DNA from: Pythium myriotylum
Lineage: Eukaryota > Oomycota > Peronosporomycetes > Pythiales > Pythiaceae
Length of the DNA stretch: 64,000 nucleotides
Direction of reading: 5' to 3'
NCBI GenBank assembly: GCA_023091665.1
Contig: JALJCQ010000017.1
Location: 682,001-746,000, forward strand
Part shown: positions 38,416 to 48,481 of the stretch, in pieces
Layout of the letters: each line of letters opens with the position of its first letter
Position numbering within the stretch: position 1 is the stretch's first letter
Notes under the pieces: model-generated
Seen by the model: only the letters and a program-made list of their open reading frames with translations
Database searches by the model: none
What the model was told of the DNA's origin: nothing
Position numbers and translations under genes: made by a program

Positions 38416-40659
38416 CTAGTCCAGCGACAGGAAGTCGCCAGCCTTCTTGACGATCTTGGCCACGTCCTTGATGTGGCTCTGCAGGGTCGTTGCGTTGTCC
38501 TTGAACAAAATGCCGTCGGCGATGCCCGGGAAGGCAGCACCAGCGTAGCCTTCGTAGAAGCCAGGGCCGAAGATCACGTGGCGGAACCACGGGCGGTGCG
38601 GCAAGCCGTCCTTGGCGAGGAACTGGCGCTCGAGGCGGACTAACTTGTCGTTGAGCTTGTCCGTGTGCTTGACGCTCTTCTCGCCCTTCTCGTACTTGGC
38701 CGTGAACTTGTGCGCGAGCTCCGTGAACTCGGTCGACTTGGAGATGAAGTGGTCGATCGACTTGCGGAGACCCGAGTAGTCGAGGTCTAGCTTCAGGGCC
38801 TTGGTCTGCTCCTCGAGGTTCGACAAATCCTTGTGCATGGCGATACCGTAGGTCGAAAAGTCAAATGGTACAACCGGGAGCGTCGCGAACTTGAGCGTAA
38901 GAAGTCCCCACCACTTAGCCGTGGTCTCTTGCGTCGAGTAGTGCGGGTCAGCCTCAGTCTCGAGGTACATGGGCGAGTCCATAGTGCTGTGGTAGGTGCC
39001 GTAGGACGCCGCCTGGTTGTAGCGGAACGAGATGTCGGCCGACGTGATGCCGAGGTGCACGTAGAACACGGTGTAGTCACTACCGGCGCCGAGGAACGAG
39101 ATCAAATGCTCTGGCGCGAGCGTGAGCTTGTCCATGGCTGGGTACGCCGCGCGTGCGACGTCGTACTGCGCGACCCACTGGTCGTACAGCGACTCGTAGG
39201 TTTCGTTGCCAACAAACTTGTTCGGAGGAATCACCTTCGAGGTCTCGTACATGAACTTGGCGATCGACGGCGTGCTGCTGGCAGCGACCATCGACCCGTA
39301 CGTGAGATCCACGTTGATGTACACGACAGCCTTCTCCAGCAGCTCGTCCTTGTGGTCTTCCGCGTACTCGGTGCTTCCCAGCAGGCTCAGTTCTTCGCCG
39401 TCCCACGAAGCCAGCTTGATCGTGCGACGCGGACGCCAGCCCTGCTTGAGCAGCTCGCCGTAGCCGCGCGCGATCTCGAGCATCGTCGACGACCCGCTCG
39501 ACGGGTCGAGTGCACCGCAGACCCACGCGTCGCGGTGGTTGCCGATCAGCACGTACTGGTCGGGTTCTTCAGATCCTTCGATCGTGCCGATGACGTCCCA
39601 GATAGGGTTGACGCTGTTGTCCATGTCCACGTCCATGTTGACCTCCGTGGCGTCGTCGTCGCCGACGTGGTACCCATTCGAGAGCGTGAGGTCGCCCTGC
39701 CACTCGGCCGGGGCCTTCTTGCCGCCGAGCGACTGGAGGATGAACGTCGCCTGCTCGTAGCTGAGCACAGTCGCGAGCGTGTGCGGCACGTTGGCCTCAT
39801 CGACAGGGATGCGCGTGGCATTCTTGGTCGAGGCGTAGCCTGGGGTGAGCGGGTCGCCGCTGTAGAGCGACGGGTTTTCGCACGAGCCACGCTGGAACGA
39901 GTTCTCCGGTCGCCACGGACCGTTCGGGTACACAGGGCCGACGCCGAAGCCATCGTCGTGCGGGTCCGAGTAGATGAGCGTGCCGACCATGCCGTGCTGC
40001 TCGGCCATGAGCACTTTGAGTCCGCGGTAATTGCCGCCGTAGCGTGCGAGCGCGATCTTGCCCTCGAGCTTGACGCCGTTGCTCACGAGCCACTCAAAGT
40101 CCTCGGGGCGGCCGTAGTTGACGTACACGACGGGCGCCGTGAGGTTGCCCGAGCGCGAGTAGGCCAAGTAGGGCGGCGTGGCGTCCTTGGCGGTCGTGCA
40201 GACGTCTCCGGCGACGATCGCCTCGGTCAAATTGAGCTGCCGCGCGTGGGACGCCGGCGCCGTGATGGCGACGCGCGCCGGTCGGTTGGGCTTGGAGAGC
40301 AGCGTGTAGTACTCGACGATCTCCGCCTGGATGCCGAAGGCCTCGAACTGCTCTTTCGTGTACACGGCCGTGGCGTAGTCCTGCGTCGAGCCCACGGGGT
40401 GGGGCTTGCTCGCGTACGCGTGGAGATACTCGCGGAGCTTCTCGCGGTCGATGCCATCGAGGAAGAGCTGCTCGGCGTCGAGATCGGCGGCTGCGAGGCT
40501 CACGCGCGACTCGTCCGGTGGCGACGGGACGTGTTGGGAAGAGAAGAGCACGCTGGCGGCGGTCGCGGCGGCGGCGACGACGCCGATCGTGCACAGCCAA
40601 TTGCGCCGGCGCGCGGCGGAGGCGTCGGCGCCGTGACGGAAGGTTCCGTAGGCGGCCAT
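38416..40659 (-). CDS. Glutamate carboxypeptidase II-like M28 metallopeptidase, copy 3
   Basis: Single-exon protein of 747 residues. A short cytosolic tail (MAAYGTFRHGADASAARR) precedes the membrane anchor (LCTIGVVAAAATAASVLF). M28 motifs are intact: GNHRDAWVCG, LDPSSGSST, WDGEELSLLG, YINVDLTYG and GTYHSTMDSP, with the transferrin-receptor-like dimerisation domain at the end. Its coding GC is higher than that of copies 1 and 2, and it is more distant from them. It lacks several N-terminal residues of copies 1 and 2. It shares upstream motifs (GTAGTTTACG, AAAGCTTTC) with copy 4, suggesting common regulation. Confidence 0.93.
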   Translation of the reverse strand: MAAYGTFRHGADASAARRRNWLCTIGVVAAAATAASVLFSSQHVPSPPDESRVSLAAADLDAEQLFLDGIDREKLREYLHAYASKPHPVGSTQDYATAVYTKEQFEAFGIQAEIVEYYTLLSKPNRPARVAITAPASHARQLNLTEAIVAGDVCTTAKDATPPYLAYSRSGNLTAPVVYVNYGRPEDFEWLVSNGVKLEGKIALARYGGNYRGLKVLMAEQHGMVGTLIYSDPHDDGFGVGPVYPNGPWRPENSFQRGSCENPSLYSGDPLTPGYASTKNATRIPVDEANVPHTLATVLSYEQATFILQSLGGKKAPAEWQGDLTLSNGYHVGDDDATEVNMDVDMDNSVNPIWDVIGTIEGSEEPDQYVLIGNHRDAWVCGALDPSSGSSTMLEIARGYGELLKQGWRPRRTIKLASWDGEELSLLGSTEYAEDHKDELLEKAVVYINVDLTYGSMVAASSTPSIAKFMYETSKVIPPNKFVGNETYESLYDQWVAQYDVARAAYPAMDKLTLAPEHLISFLGAGSDYTVFYVHLGITSADISFRYNQAASYGTYHSTMDSPMYLETEADPHYSTQETTAKWWGLLTLKFATLPVVPFDFSTYGIAMHKDLSNLEEQTKALKLDLDYSGLRKSIDHFISKSTEFTELAHKFTAKYEKGEKSVKHTDKLNDKLVRLERQFLAKDGLPHRPWFRHVIFGPGFYEGYAGAAFPGIADGILFKDNATTLQSHIKDVAKIVKKAGDFLSLD

Positions 40660-41022
40660 GAGGAGGCGGAAGGCGCAATGGGCGCGATGGGGAGGCGCCG
40701 AGAGAGCGCCATCGAGTGTGTCGTGTGCGACTCAGATGTCAATGGACGGAGATGAGTCGGGAAAAGATCGGGATCAGCTGAGGAGGATCAGTCAGCGGAA
40801 AGCTTTCCATATGGGTAAATTACGGAGGTATGTAGTTTACGTGAATGGAAAGTTTTCAAAAGGGGTACAGGACCATCACTCGGTTGGACTCAGATGTCTG
40901 AGGAGAATCAGCCCTGTGGATCGCGCAGGGTCAAATGGAGGACCCGGGGATGGCGCGGTGGAGCGTCGTGTGCCTCTCTGCCGATCGCTAGCTCACTTGC
41001 TCTCTTGCTTTCGTCCGATACG
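40660..41022. other. Divergent intergenic region of GCPII-3 and AYRSG-B
   Basis: 363 bp. Contains the AAAGCTTTC and AAATTACGGAGGTATG motifs at 40799-40833 and an initiator-like GCTCACTTGC at 40991. No coding gene. Confidence 0.5.
40991..41003 (+). promoter_or_regulatory. Oomycete initiator-like element
   Basis: GCTCACTTGCTCT resembles the oomycete Inr core GCTCAYTTY. It lies 32 bp before the ATG of AYRSG-B. Motif match only. Confidence 0.35.
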
Positions 41023-41451
41023 ATGGCTGTCCTGTCTCTGTTCGTGCTCTTCCTGGCCGTCGTCGCTGGATTTGACGACCTCCCAGACGTCGAGACGCTG
41101 CCGAATCCAGGCGCCTGCAGTCTCCCGACCAACGGACTTCCGCGTTGGCGGTTCAGCAGCCAGTACAACGGCCCGTACCAGTGCTCGCCGGGCGTCGACT
41201 CGCCCTGGGCCATGCTCAACGCCTATCGCTCGGGCGGCAAGGAAGGCGTCCATTGGAAATACACGGACAAAGATGGTGAGACCGGCTGTCTCTACAACTG
41301 GAACTACCACGCGAGCGACGGCACGACGCTCTTCGGGTCGGTCAAGGGATACAGCACGCTGCTTCGCTCCGCGCGTCGGTGGTGCGCACTCGCTATCTAT
41401 CGCGCCGGCGGTGTCACGGGCAAGCAGTGGGCGCCGTGCAAGTGCAGCTGA
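41023..41451 (+). CDS. Small secreted cysteine-rich protein, AYRSG family member B
   Basis: 142 residues. Signal peptide MAVLSLFVLFLAVVAGF, then the family core: RWRFSSQYNGPYQC, WAMLNAYRSGG, HWKYTDKDGET, CLYNWNYHASDGT, RWCALAIYRAGG and terminal QWAPCKCS. Six cysteines in the mature chain, in the family pattern (early C, C before the YRSG core, CLxxW, WCAL and a final CxC). The ATG at 41023 places the signal peptide at the start; an upstream in-frame extension is not conserved. Closest in style to member C. Function unknown. Confidence 0.85.
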   Translation: MAVLSLFVLFLAVVAGFDDLPDVETLPNPGACSLPTNGLPRWRFSSQYNGPYQCSPGVDSPWAMLNAYRSGGKEGVHWKYTDKDGETGCLYNWNYHASDGTTLFGSVKGYSTLLRSARRWCALAIYRAGGVTGKQWAPCKCS

Positions 41452-41805
41452 CCACTTTTGGATGTAGGAAGAGTTATTTGAGGAAAGACATGCAAACAGC
41501 TCGATCGACATGTTGTCTACTATTTATGTCCCCAGGGATAAAACTCCCTCGTGTCCTATGGACCATCTTCGTGAAGGTCTCTATCTGTGGAGAAGGAAGA
41601 AGAATTCGTGCGTTTCACGCGAGCTGAATGATGAGATTGGATGACCAAAAGTACGTCTATTCTATAGGTCAATTGCGTCGCCACGCAAGCGCTGTCATCA
41701 GCCAAGCTGCAGCAGCCTATCTTTAGGCGAACTTGCCAGTACGAGGCAACCGGAGTAGAGTAGCATTTGGACTCTGGTGGTCATCCTGGCGAAGTCGAGT
41801 CTCTG
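41452..41805. other. Intergenic, nothing recognised
   Basis: About 350 bp between AYRSG-B and the first membrane LRR-like gene. No feature is supported. Confidence 0.45.
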
Positions 41806-44043
41806 ATGACGACTCCTACGGTGCGGAAAGACACACGCCGCATCACCAGACTCAATCGCTGGGTGTTCGCGCTATGGTGGCTTACATTACTCCTCCTTCA
41901 CGTCGTCAATCTTGTATACTACGTTGCAGTTGCGTTCTTGTACCAGAGCGTGCGCGGGACGTTCCTCGAGTTCCAACTGCAGATCTATAACATCGGCATC
42001 TCCAAGGCCCACTACCATTCGATTGTTGGTATCCACGCATGTGTCGCAACCGTTCACGGGTTTCTCATTCTGCTCATGGTCACGGGTTCGGTCCACGCAC
42101 GCAAGTTCATGTTCTATCCAGAAATGGAGTCCGTGCATCGAATCCTCGATCGGTATCCCGGCATAAAAAAGCTCTTTTTAAGATGGCACATATTCTCTTT
42201 TGAGCAAACGGACGACGCCAAGTCTACATCTAGACCCAGCCTCCAGTCGTTTACAAGCCGAGCGGTAGATTCTTTCAGTCGGGCCAACAAGTTCATATTC
42301 GCACGAGACGGCATCCTTGGTGTTGACAGTGTCTTCTTTGATCAAATCCATCTTGCTCGTGAGTTCACGGAGACAGCCCTCCAAGCCTACCAACTTTACC
42401 GCATGACTCAAGTCCTTCCACGTCTGTGGCTCATCCGCTTCTACGTGGCGTTGTTGGTCGCTAACTGCTGGATCGTGCCCATACTGCACTGGTCATACCG
42501 TGATAGCAAGGTTACGCGCCGAGAGCTCAGTCTTCTCTGCGACGCGGTTCTCGACGTTCTCTCGTCGATTGGTGTGTCGATCATCATCGTCATCACATAC
42601 GCACCTCAGTACAGCGGAGACAGCTTTGGCTTCGCCTTCGATGTGTGGTACGATGACGACTGGTTCACCAACATGCAACAAGAGTTTCAGATGATGCTTG
42701 TGGCATCTTGGACCGACATGATCTCACGGTTGATCTTCGCGATCGGTTTACTGCAGTGCGTCAACTCCATCAAAGACATGTTGGGACCCCAACAAGAATT
42801 CGCAGTGGCGCCGACGAGGGGCCCCGAGGCATCTGCCGCTTCCCGCAAAGTGCTACCTGTCATCACCGACGACGGCCCCACTCAAAATTTCCAGCACGAA
42901 AGTAAAAGCCATCGCCTCAACAACCAAAGCACGAGAAGGCGGTCTGTACAACCCACTCACTCGCGTCTTGTCCACTTTCTCATTCACGTTTTCGGGCCAA
43001 GTCTATTTTTGGTGTGGGGACTCGCAGTTCTCACTCTCCAACTTGCGGCCGAGTCTTACAATACAGACGCGTCTTGTTCGCATCGACTGAAGCCGTGGCT
43101 AAGTACCAAGCCCGGTTGCTCGCTGCTGGCGATTGACTGCTCGCTTCTTTTATCGAACGGCAATGATGGCACATTTGAGAAGGCTTGGGATGCATTCAAC
43201 AACGACTACACAACTCGCGTCGCGATCCGCCACTGTCCGCAGCTAAACATGTCGCGAAAAATCAAACTGCTCACGAGCATCACCGACTTCAAACTATACA
43301 ATGCGACCATCGACTCATGGAGCAACGACGCTGCACTTACGAGCACGCACCATACCAACCTACGTGCAGTGTTCCTCATCCGTACCGATTTTCCGAACGG
43401 CCTGTTACCAGAAGGTTTGACATCATCAAGTTTTCCTAAAACCGTCGTCAATTTCATGGTCTGCATCTCCAATCTTACGACATTACCAACTGATTTGGAC
43501 TCGAAATGGCCATTCTTCGTGCAGCTCAACTTCGAATACACACAACTGACCACGATCGAAGATGTCATCATGCGTCTATTCCCGCTGAGTATCTCGATGG
43601 CTGGTTCACCACTTTCTGAAGTTCCTGTCGCTGCTCTTGAGCTCCCGTCTCTCGTCTTCCTCATGGTCGGCAGGACACGAATTCAAGAGTTACCTCGTAA
43701 CGTGACCTACCTGAGCCCACAGCTTCTCTCGATGAGCGTCCAAGAGACTGGCATCTCTACGCTTTGGTCGTGGATGGATTGTCTCCGCGATGTCTTGGTA
43801 CAATCGCGAGTCACCGCCTTCAATGCCGGGGGCACTCCGTACTGCCATGAGCTGGAAGAGATTGCAGCGAAGAAGCGTACAGCGTTCACACATGCGAATG
43901 ATCCGGATGCCGGTATCATGATGGACACATCGACGCCGGAGAAGCTGGCGTTCGTTCTGCGGATCGTCGATTGCTCGTACGACCATCCGCTTACTTACTT
44001 TCCGGTGCTTGTTGAAGACGCCAAGCACAGCCTCCAGCATTGA
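41806..44043 (+). CDS. Polytopic membrane protein with LRR-like ectodomain, copy 1
   Basis: 745 residues, single exon. The N-terminal half has six or so hydrophobic helices (WVFALWWLTLLLLHVVNLVY, HACVATVHGFLILLMVTG, WLIRFYVALLVANCWIVPIL, SSIGVSIIIVITYAP and others). A variable hydrophilic loop (about residues 345-410) follows, then another helix (LFLVWGLAVLTLQLAAE). The C-terminal ~320 residues carry irregular leucine-rich-repeat-like segments (CISNLTTLPTDLDSKWP, LSISMAGSPLSEVPVAALEL and IQELPRNVTYLSPQLLSMSV). Such membrane proteins with terminal LRR-like parts are expanded in oomycetes and of unknown function. The ATG at 41806 is the first in frame. The paralogue at 44957 shares the same layout. 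Confidence 0.78.
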   Translation: MTTPTVRKDTRRITRLNRWVFALWWLTLLLLHVVNLVYYVAVAFLYQSVRGTFLEFQLQIYNIGISKAHYHSIVGIHACVATVHGFLILLMVTGSVHARKFMFYPEMESVHRILDRYPGIKKLFLRWHIFSFEQTDDAKSTSRPSLQSFTSRAVDSFSRANKFIFARDGILGVDSVFFDQIHLAREFTETALQAYQLYRMTQVLPRLWLIRFYVALLVANCWIVPILHWSYRDSKVTRRELSLLCDAVLDVLSSIGVSIIIVITYAPQYSGDSFGFAFDVWYDDDWFTNMQQEFQMMLVASWTDMISRLIFAIGLLQCVNSIKDMLGPQQEFAVAPTRGPEASAASRKVLPVITDDGPTQNFQHESKSHRLNNQSTRRRSVQPTHSRLVHFLIHVFGPSLFLVWGLAVLTLQLAAESYNTDASCSHRLKPWLSTKPGCSLLAIDCSLLLSNGNDGTFEKAWDAFNNDYTTRVAIRHCPQLNMSRKIKLLTSITDFKLYNATIDSWSNDAALTSTHHTNLRAVFLIRTDFPNGLLPEGLTSSSFPKTVVNFMVCISNLTTLPTDLDSKWPFFVQLNFEYTQLTTIEDVIMRLFPLSISMAGSPLSEVPVAALELPSLVFLMVGRTRIQELPRNVTYLSPQLLSMSVQETGISTLWSWMDCLRDVLVQSRVTAFNAGGTPYCHELEEIAAKKRTAFTHANDPDAGIMMDTSTPEKLAFVLRIVDCSYDHPLTYFPVLVEDAKHSLQH

Positions 44044-44269
44044 AACCATACGGCTTTTCCTTTCGGCATCTGGATACAATTCTGTCACTAAGAAGAAATC
44101 TAAGGCGCCCTTGAGTGATTACGGCTGTGGCTTGGCTATCACAACCAACCTACTACCAATTTCTTGGTACCGCTACAATTGTATCAGTCACTAAGAAGAG
44201 TGGACGAACAACGTTGCACATATGGTGTTGGAAGGGATATCCTCCAGAACTGTAGGCTTTTCTCTCCAC

Positions 44270-44365
<96 letters not shown>

Positions 44366-44956
44366 CATTTTAAGTTTACCTGATAGCGACGAGCCTTTGA
44401 TGTGGATAATGGGTATGGCAGAGAAATGGACATTCTTGCAGTCCTGAAAGCTCAATTCAGGTCGATAGGGGATGTTATGCTGCTTTGACCTCGCATTCAA
44501 GTGGCGATACCAGTGCTACTCCAGTAGTACGTTGGTGTGTCGCGATGTGCGCGTGCGAATGTCCCTATCAACAGAGTATCTTTAGGTCAAATTCCACTAC
44601 TGTCGATGATCGAAATCCACAGGACGTGATGTGTATGGAGGAGTTACGAAACTACCGGAGGCGTCGAACTATATCTTGTGGTCTCCTGAATTAATGCGAG
44701 AGCAACATGCGATTCTCCAAGTGTGTGTCTCATCCGGACAAAGTTGGCAGAACGAACGCATAACCACTTTGAATGTGCAGACTCAACAATCGTCAGACAA
44801 GAAAACTTATTCGAAGTCAGACTAAAGATATCAAAGGTTGTGCGCCTCTGACACCCTGGGCAGATGGATGTTGCACAATCACCACACTCACTTCCGCTTC
44901 TTACCTAGTAACACCTATAGAAGCTCCAAGACACCTGCAAGGCCAGAGCCAAAGTC
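44044..44956. other. Intergenic with long CT microsatellite
   Basis: About 900 bp between the two LRR-like genes, dominated by a CT tract at 44271-44362. Other open stretches here are shadows of the repeat or unsupported. Confidence 0.5.
44271..44362. repeat. (CT)n microsatellite, about 92 bp
   Basis: An uninterrupted CT dinucleotide tract, TCTCTC... from 44271 to 44362. It is an unusually long polypyrimidine/polypurine run. Confidence 0.97.
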
Positions 44957-47203
44957 ATGGGGACGGCCTCGCACTCGCAGGCTCCAACCTCCTCAGCATT
45001 GGAAGGCCACCTCCACTATAGCCGCTGGGTCTTTGCGCTGTGGTGGTTCGCATTGCTTACCCTCCACGCAGTCAATGTCGCCTACTACATTGAGGTTGCG
45101 ATCGTATATCAAATGGTCAAAGGCACGTTCATCGAGTTCCAATTGCAGATTTACGACATCGGTATCCCCAAATCCGAGTACCACTCGATCACCGTGATAC
45201 ACGCGTGTGTTGCTGTTGTCCACGCGTTCTTCATCATCGTTATGATCACAAGCTCGATCCACGCCCGCAAGCTCGTGTTCCAACCCGATATGAAGCTCGT
45301 GTACCGATTCATCGCTAACAGTTCCGTCGGAAGGTTGTGCCTGACCCGTAAAAGGCGGCTATATCGTACCAAAACGAGGCAATCTGAGACTACCAACGAT
45401 TCAACCCATCACTCATTCTCTGGACGGGTTGCGAGCTCGTTTAATAGGGCGAGTAGCTTTGTCTTTGCACGAGACGGGATCCTTGGCGTTGATGGTGCCT
45501 ACTTCGACCACATTCTGATTGTGCGTGAGCTCGTCGAGACGTCTCTTCAGACGTACCAGCTCTACCGTATGACCCAGGTTCTCCCGCGTCAGTGGCTCAT
45601 CCGCTTTTACGTGGCGCTGTTGGTCGCTAACTGCTGGATTGTGCCCGGCCTCCATCGCTACTATCGCAACCACGAGACAATCCGTCGACTCCTGAGTCTC
45701 CTATGTGACGCGGTGCTTGACATGCTTTCGTCCATCGGCGTGTCAATCATCATCTTCGCAACGTATGCGCCGCAGTACCACAACGACGGCTACGGATTCG
45801 CCTTTGACTCGTGGTACGACGACGATTGGTTCACCAACATGCAGCAGGAGTTCCAGATGATGCTTGTGGCATCCTGGGTCGACATGTTCTCACGGTTGGT
45901 ATTTGCTTTGGGCTTACTCCAGTGTGTTGAAGCCGTCAAAGAGCTACTAACCCCACCAAGCAATCCGTCGAAAGAGGCAGGGACTGTGTCAGCCACACAG
46001 ACGCCGAAGATACTCGCAGCTTCGACGAGCAAACAAGTTGCAGATTTGGTTAAATACGAAAACTCGAGCCCCAAACAGAAGAGCAGGAAGAGTCTGACAA
46101 CTTCCAGCCACAGCACACCAAGCCGTATCGTCCACTTCATCGTGCACGTCGCTTGCCCAACTTTGTTCGTGATCTGCGGGATCACGATCCTCGCTCTCCA
46201 GCTTGCTGCAGAGGCAATCACCACAGACGCTCCGTGCTCGCAACGGCTGAAGCCTTGGTTGAGTAGCAAGCCCGGTTGCTCGCTTCTGGAAATCGACTGC
46301 GTGAGACTTCAGTCAACTGGACACGATGACGCCTTCGAGCGTGCGTGGGAAGCATTCAACCCACATCGCACAACTCGCGTCGCGATCCGCCACTGTCCGC
46401 AGCTAAACATGTCGCGAAAAATCCAACTGCTCACGAGTATCACCGACGTCAAACTATACAATGCGACCATCGACTCATGGAGCAACGACGCTGCACTTAC
46501 GAGCACGCATCATGCCGACCTACGAGCAGTGTTCCTCATTCGTACCGATTTTCCGAACGGCTTACTACCAGAAGGTTTGACCTCATCGGGTTTTCCTGAA
46601 ACCGTCGTCAACTTCATGGTCTGCATTTCCAATCTCGCATCTCTGCCGACGGATTTGGACTCGAAATGGCCATTCTTCATGCAGGTCAGCTTCGAGTACA
46701 CAGAACTGACCAAGATCGAGGATGTCATCATACGTCTGTTCCCGCTCACTATCTCAATGGCTGGTTCGCCAATTTCCGAGGTACCAATTGCTGCCTTGGA
46801 GCTTCCTACACTTCTGTTTATTGAGATCGGTCGAACACACGTCCAAGAACTCCCTCGAAATGTGACCCACCCGAGCCCGCTGCTTCTCTCAATGAGTGTC
46901 CAAGAGACGGGCATTTCCACTCTATGGTCGTGGCTTGATCCATTCACTGAGGTCTTGGCGCATTCGCGAGTCACCGCCTTTAACGCCAGGGACACTCCGT
47001 ACTGCCGTGAACTCGAAGAGATTGCAGCAAAGAAGCGTACAGCATTCACACATGCGAATGATCCAGATGCTGGTATCATGATGGACACATCGACGCCGGA
47101 GAAGCTGGCGTTCGTTCTTCGTATCGTTGATTGCAGTGACAAGAACTCGCTCACCTACTTCCCAGTGGCTAAAGAGGACGCTAAGCATGGTCTTGGGCCC
47201 TGA
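44957..47203 (+). CDS. Polytopic membrane protein with LRR-like ectodomain, copy 2
   Basis: 748 residues, paralogous to copy 1 throughout: same N-terminal helices (WVFALWWFALLTLHAVNVAY, WLIRFYVALLVANCWIVPGL), shared WYDDDWFTNMQQEFQMML motif, divergent loop, and LRR-like C-terminal part (CISNLASLPTDLDSKWP, VQELPRNVTHPSP). The two copies are almost identical in two patches (43210-43400 with 46370-46560, and 43855-43960 with 47015-47120) but more different elsewhere. The start at 44957 is the first ATG. Topology and function are inferred only. Confidence 0.78.
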   Translation: MGTASHSQAPTSSALEGHLHYSRWVFALWWFALLTLHAVNVAYYIEVAIVYQMVKGTFIEFQLQIYDIGIPKSEYHSITVIHACVAVVHAFFIIVMITSSIHARKLVFQPDMKLVYRFIANSSVGRLCLTRKRRLYRTKTRQSETTNDSTHHSFSGRVASSFNRASSFVFARDGILGVDGAYFDHILIVRELVETSLQTYQLYRMTQVLPRQWLIRFYVALLVANCWIVPGLHRYYRNHETIRRLLSLLCDAVLDMLSSIGVSIIIFATYAPQYHNDGYGFAFDSWYDDDWFTNMQQEFQMMLVASWVDMFSRLVFALGLLQCVEAVKELLTPPSNPSKEAGTVSATQTPKILAASTSKQVADLVKYENSSPKQKSRKSLTTSSHSTPSRIVHFIVHVACPTLFVICGITILALQLAAEAITTDAPCSQRLKPWLSSKPGCSLLEIDCVRLQSTGHDDAFERAWEAFNPHRTTRVAIRHCPQLNMSRKIQLLTSITDVKLYNATIDSWSNDAALTSTHHADLRAVFLIRTDFPNGLLPEGLTSSGFPETVVNFMVCISNLASLPTDLDSKWPFFMQVSFEYTELTKIEDVIIRLFPLTISMAGSPISEVPIAALELPTLLFIEIGRTHVQELPRNVTHPSPLLLSMSVQETGISTLWSWLDPFTEVLAHSRVTAFNARDTPYCRELEEIAAKKRTAFTHANDPDAGIMMDTSTPEKLAFVLRIVDCSDKNSLTYFPVAKEDAKHGLGP

Positions 47204-47829
47204 ACAAGACAATCTAGATATTTGCATGTTTGCATTCGAGCAGGCGATTGAGATATCGGAGCCGACACGCACCGATTTGATAGACTTCATTTTCAGTTAT
47301 CGGGATTATCGATTGAAAACTGTGACATGAGATCTCATTTTGTGAGCCCTTAGAAGACGCCACAATCTCACTCAGCAGAATCTCTTCGCTCTTGCCAGCC
47401 TGCCATGATATGAAGAAGAGTCACTTTCACTAGATCATGGTTATCCGTGGAGCACACCGCCGTTGGCGTCGCAGTGGCAGATGTCCCACTGCTTGGACTG
47501 CTTCCCGCCTCGTCGATAGACTGCGAGTGCACAGGGCTCCAAGAAAATTATTCAGTTGCAGTAACTTGTCATTGTATTGTATTTAATTATGGATTATTTT
47601 TTGTCGAGGCTCCAATAAAATATAGTATTTGGCCAATAATAATTGACTGGCTTTGCCACCACACGTTTTATGATCACACAACACTCTAACCGCATGTTCC
47701 TCCTTCTCTGTATGCTCAATCAATCGTACCTCACTCGATTCAATCTTGACCGTACGCTTCGTCATGTCTGTTTGCTCAATCCTTCCCTACTCTTTCGATT
47801 CGCCGCTCACCACTTGTTAGGTTGGTCTG
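47204..47829. other. Intergenic with possible transposon-derived sequence
   Basis: About 620 bp, AT-rich in the right half. No intact gene. Its right part merges into the hAT remnant. Confidence 0.4.
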
Positions 47830-48069
47830 AAGTGGATTTCGCGACAGAGATCCTCCGTGAAGAAACCCCGCACGAACCCACGTGCGATTGTGTATTCGCC
47901 ACTCTTGCGGTGCATTCCTCCGACTAGCAACGATTGTGAACGCCTTTTTTCTGAGTGTAAGTTTGTCTTGTCGGAACACCGCTCGGCAATGCTCCCAGCC
48001 AACTTTGAAATGCTTATGTTCTTGAAGGCGAATCAGGAGATGTGGAACGCTTTTACGTTGGTCCCATAA
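47830..48069 (+). pseudogene. hAT-type transposase C-terminal remnant
   Basis: The frame ending at 48069 carries a clear hAT dimerisation domain: LLRCIPPTSNDCERLFSECK, FVLSEHRSAMLPANFEMLMF and LKANQEMWN. The pattern 'SNxxERLFSxxKxVxxxxRxxLxPxNxExLxFLxxN' is that of hAT transposases. The N-terminal zinc finger and DDE catalytic part are absent upstream, so this is a truncated relic. Confidence 0.75.
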
Positions 48070-48394
48070 TGGTCAATACACTGCAGTTATTGCAATAAGT
48101 ATTATTGCTGTCATGCATACTGAATAATTAACTATTGCCTCTGACATCGTCACAATCAATTCGATATTATATTCTGGTACCCCTGCGAGTGCACACCAGG
48201 GGCGCGTGTCGCGCATCGTCGTGCTCTTGCCGTTGACGACCGCGTAGAGTTGTTCACCGTCGCTCGCGTAGTACTTCCAGTTCTGAAGGCAGCCGCTTTC
48301 ATCACCGTTGTCGGTATACTTCCAATGGCGGCGGAGCTTGCCCCCGAGCGATAGGCGTTGAGCATGGACCAACGCTGGCTCGGGCCTGGTGCAC

Positions 48395-48424
48395 AGTAAC
48401 AGTAACAGTAACAGTAACAGTAAC
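48395..48424. repeat. (ACAGTA)n-type hexanucleotide repeat
   Basis: About five copies of CAGTAA in tandem (AACAGTAACAGTAACAGTAA) inside the broken AYRSG gene, at the edge of the retroelement-derived part. Confidence 0.9.
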
Positions 48425-48481
48425 AAGGTGAGGTCTATTGGTTTGCTCTTTTAGAAACCTATAGCCGGCGTTGCGCCTGGA

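Noticed and set aside
38833..40755. A 640-codon open frame on the plus strand opposite GCPII copy 3
   Set aside because: It is the antisense of a GC-rich, clearly conserved peptidase gene. Its conceptual protein is Arg/Val/His-rich with no domain.
48395..48424. Possible CRISPR-like short repeats
   Set aside because: Direct hexanucleotide tandem without spacers: a microsatellite.
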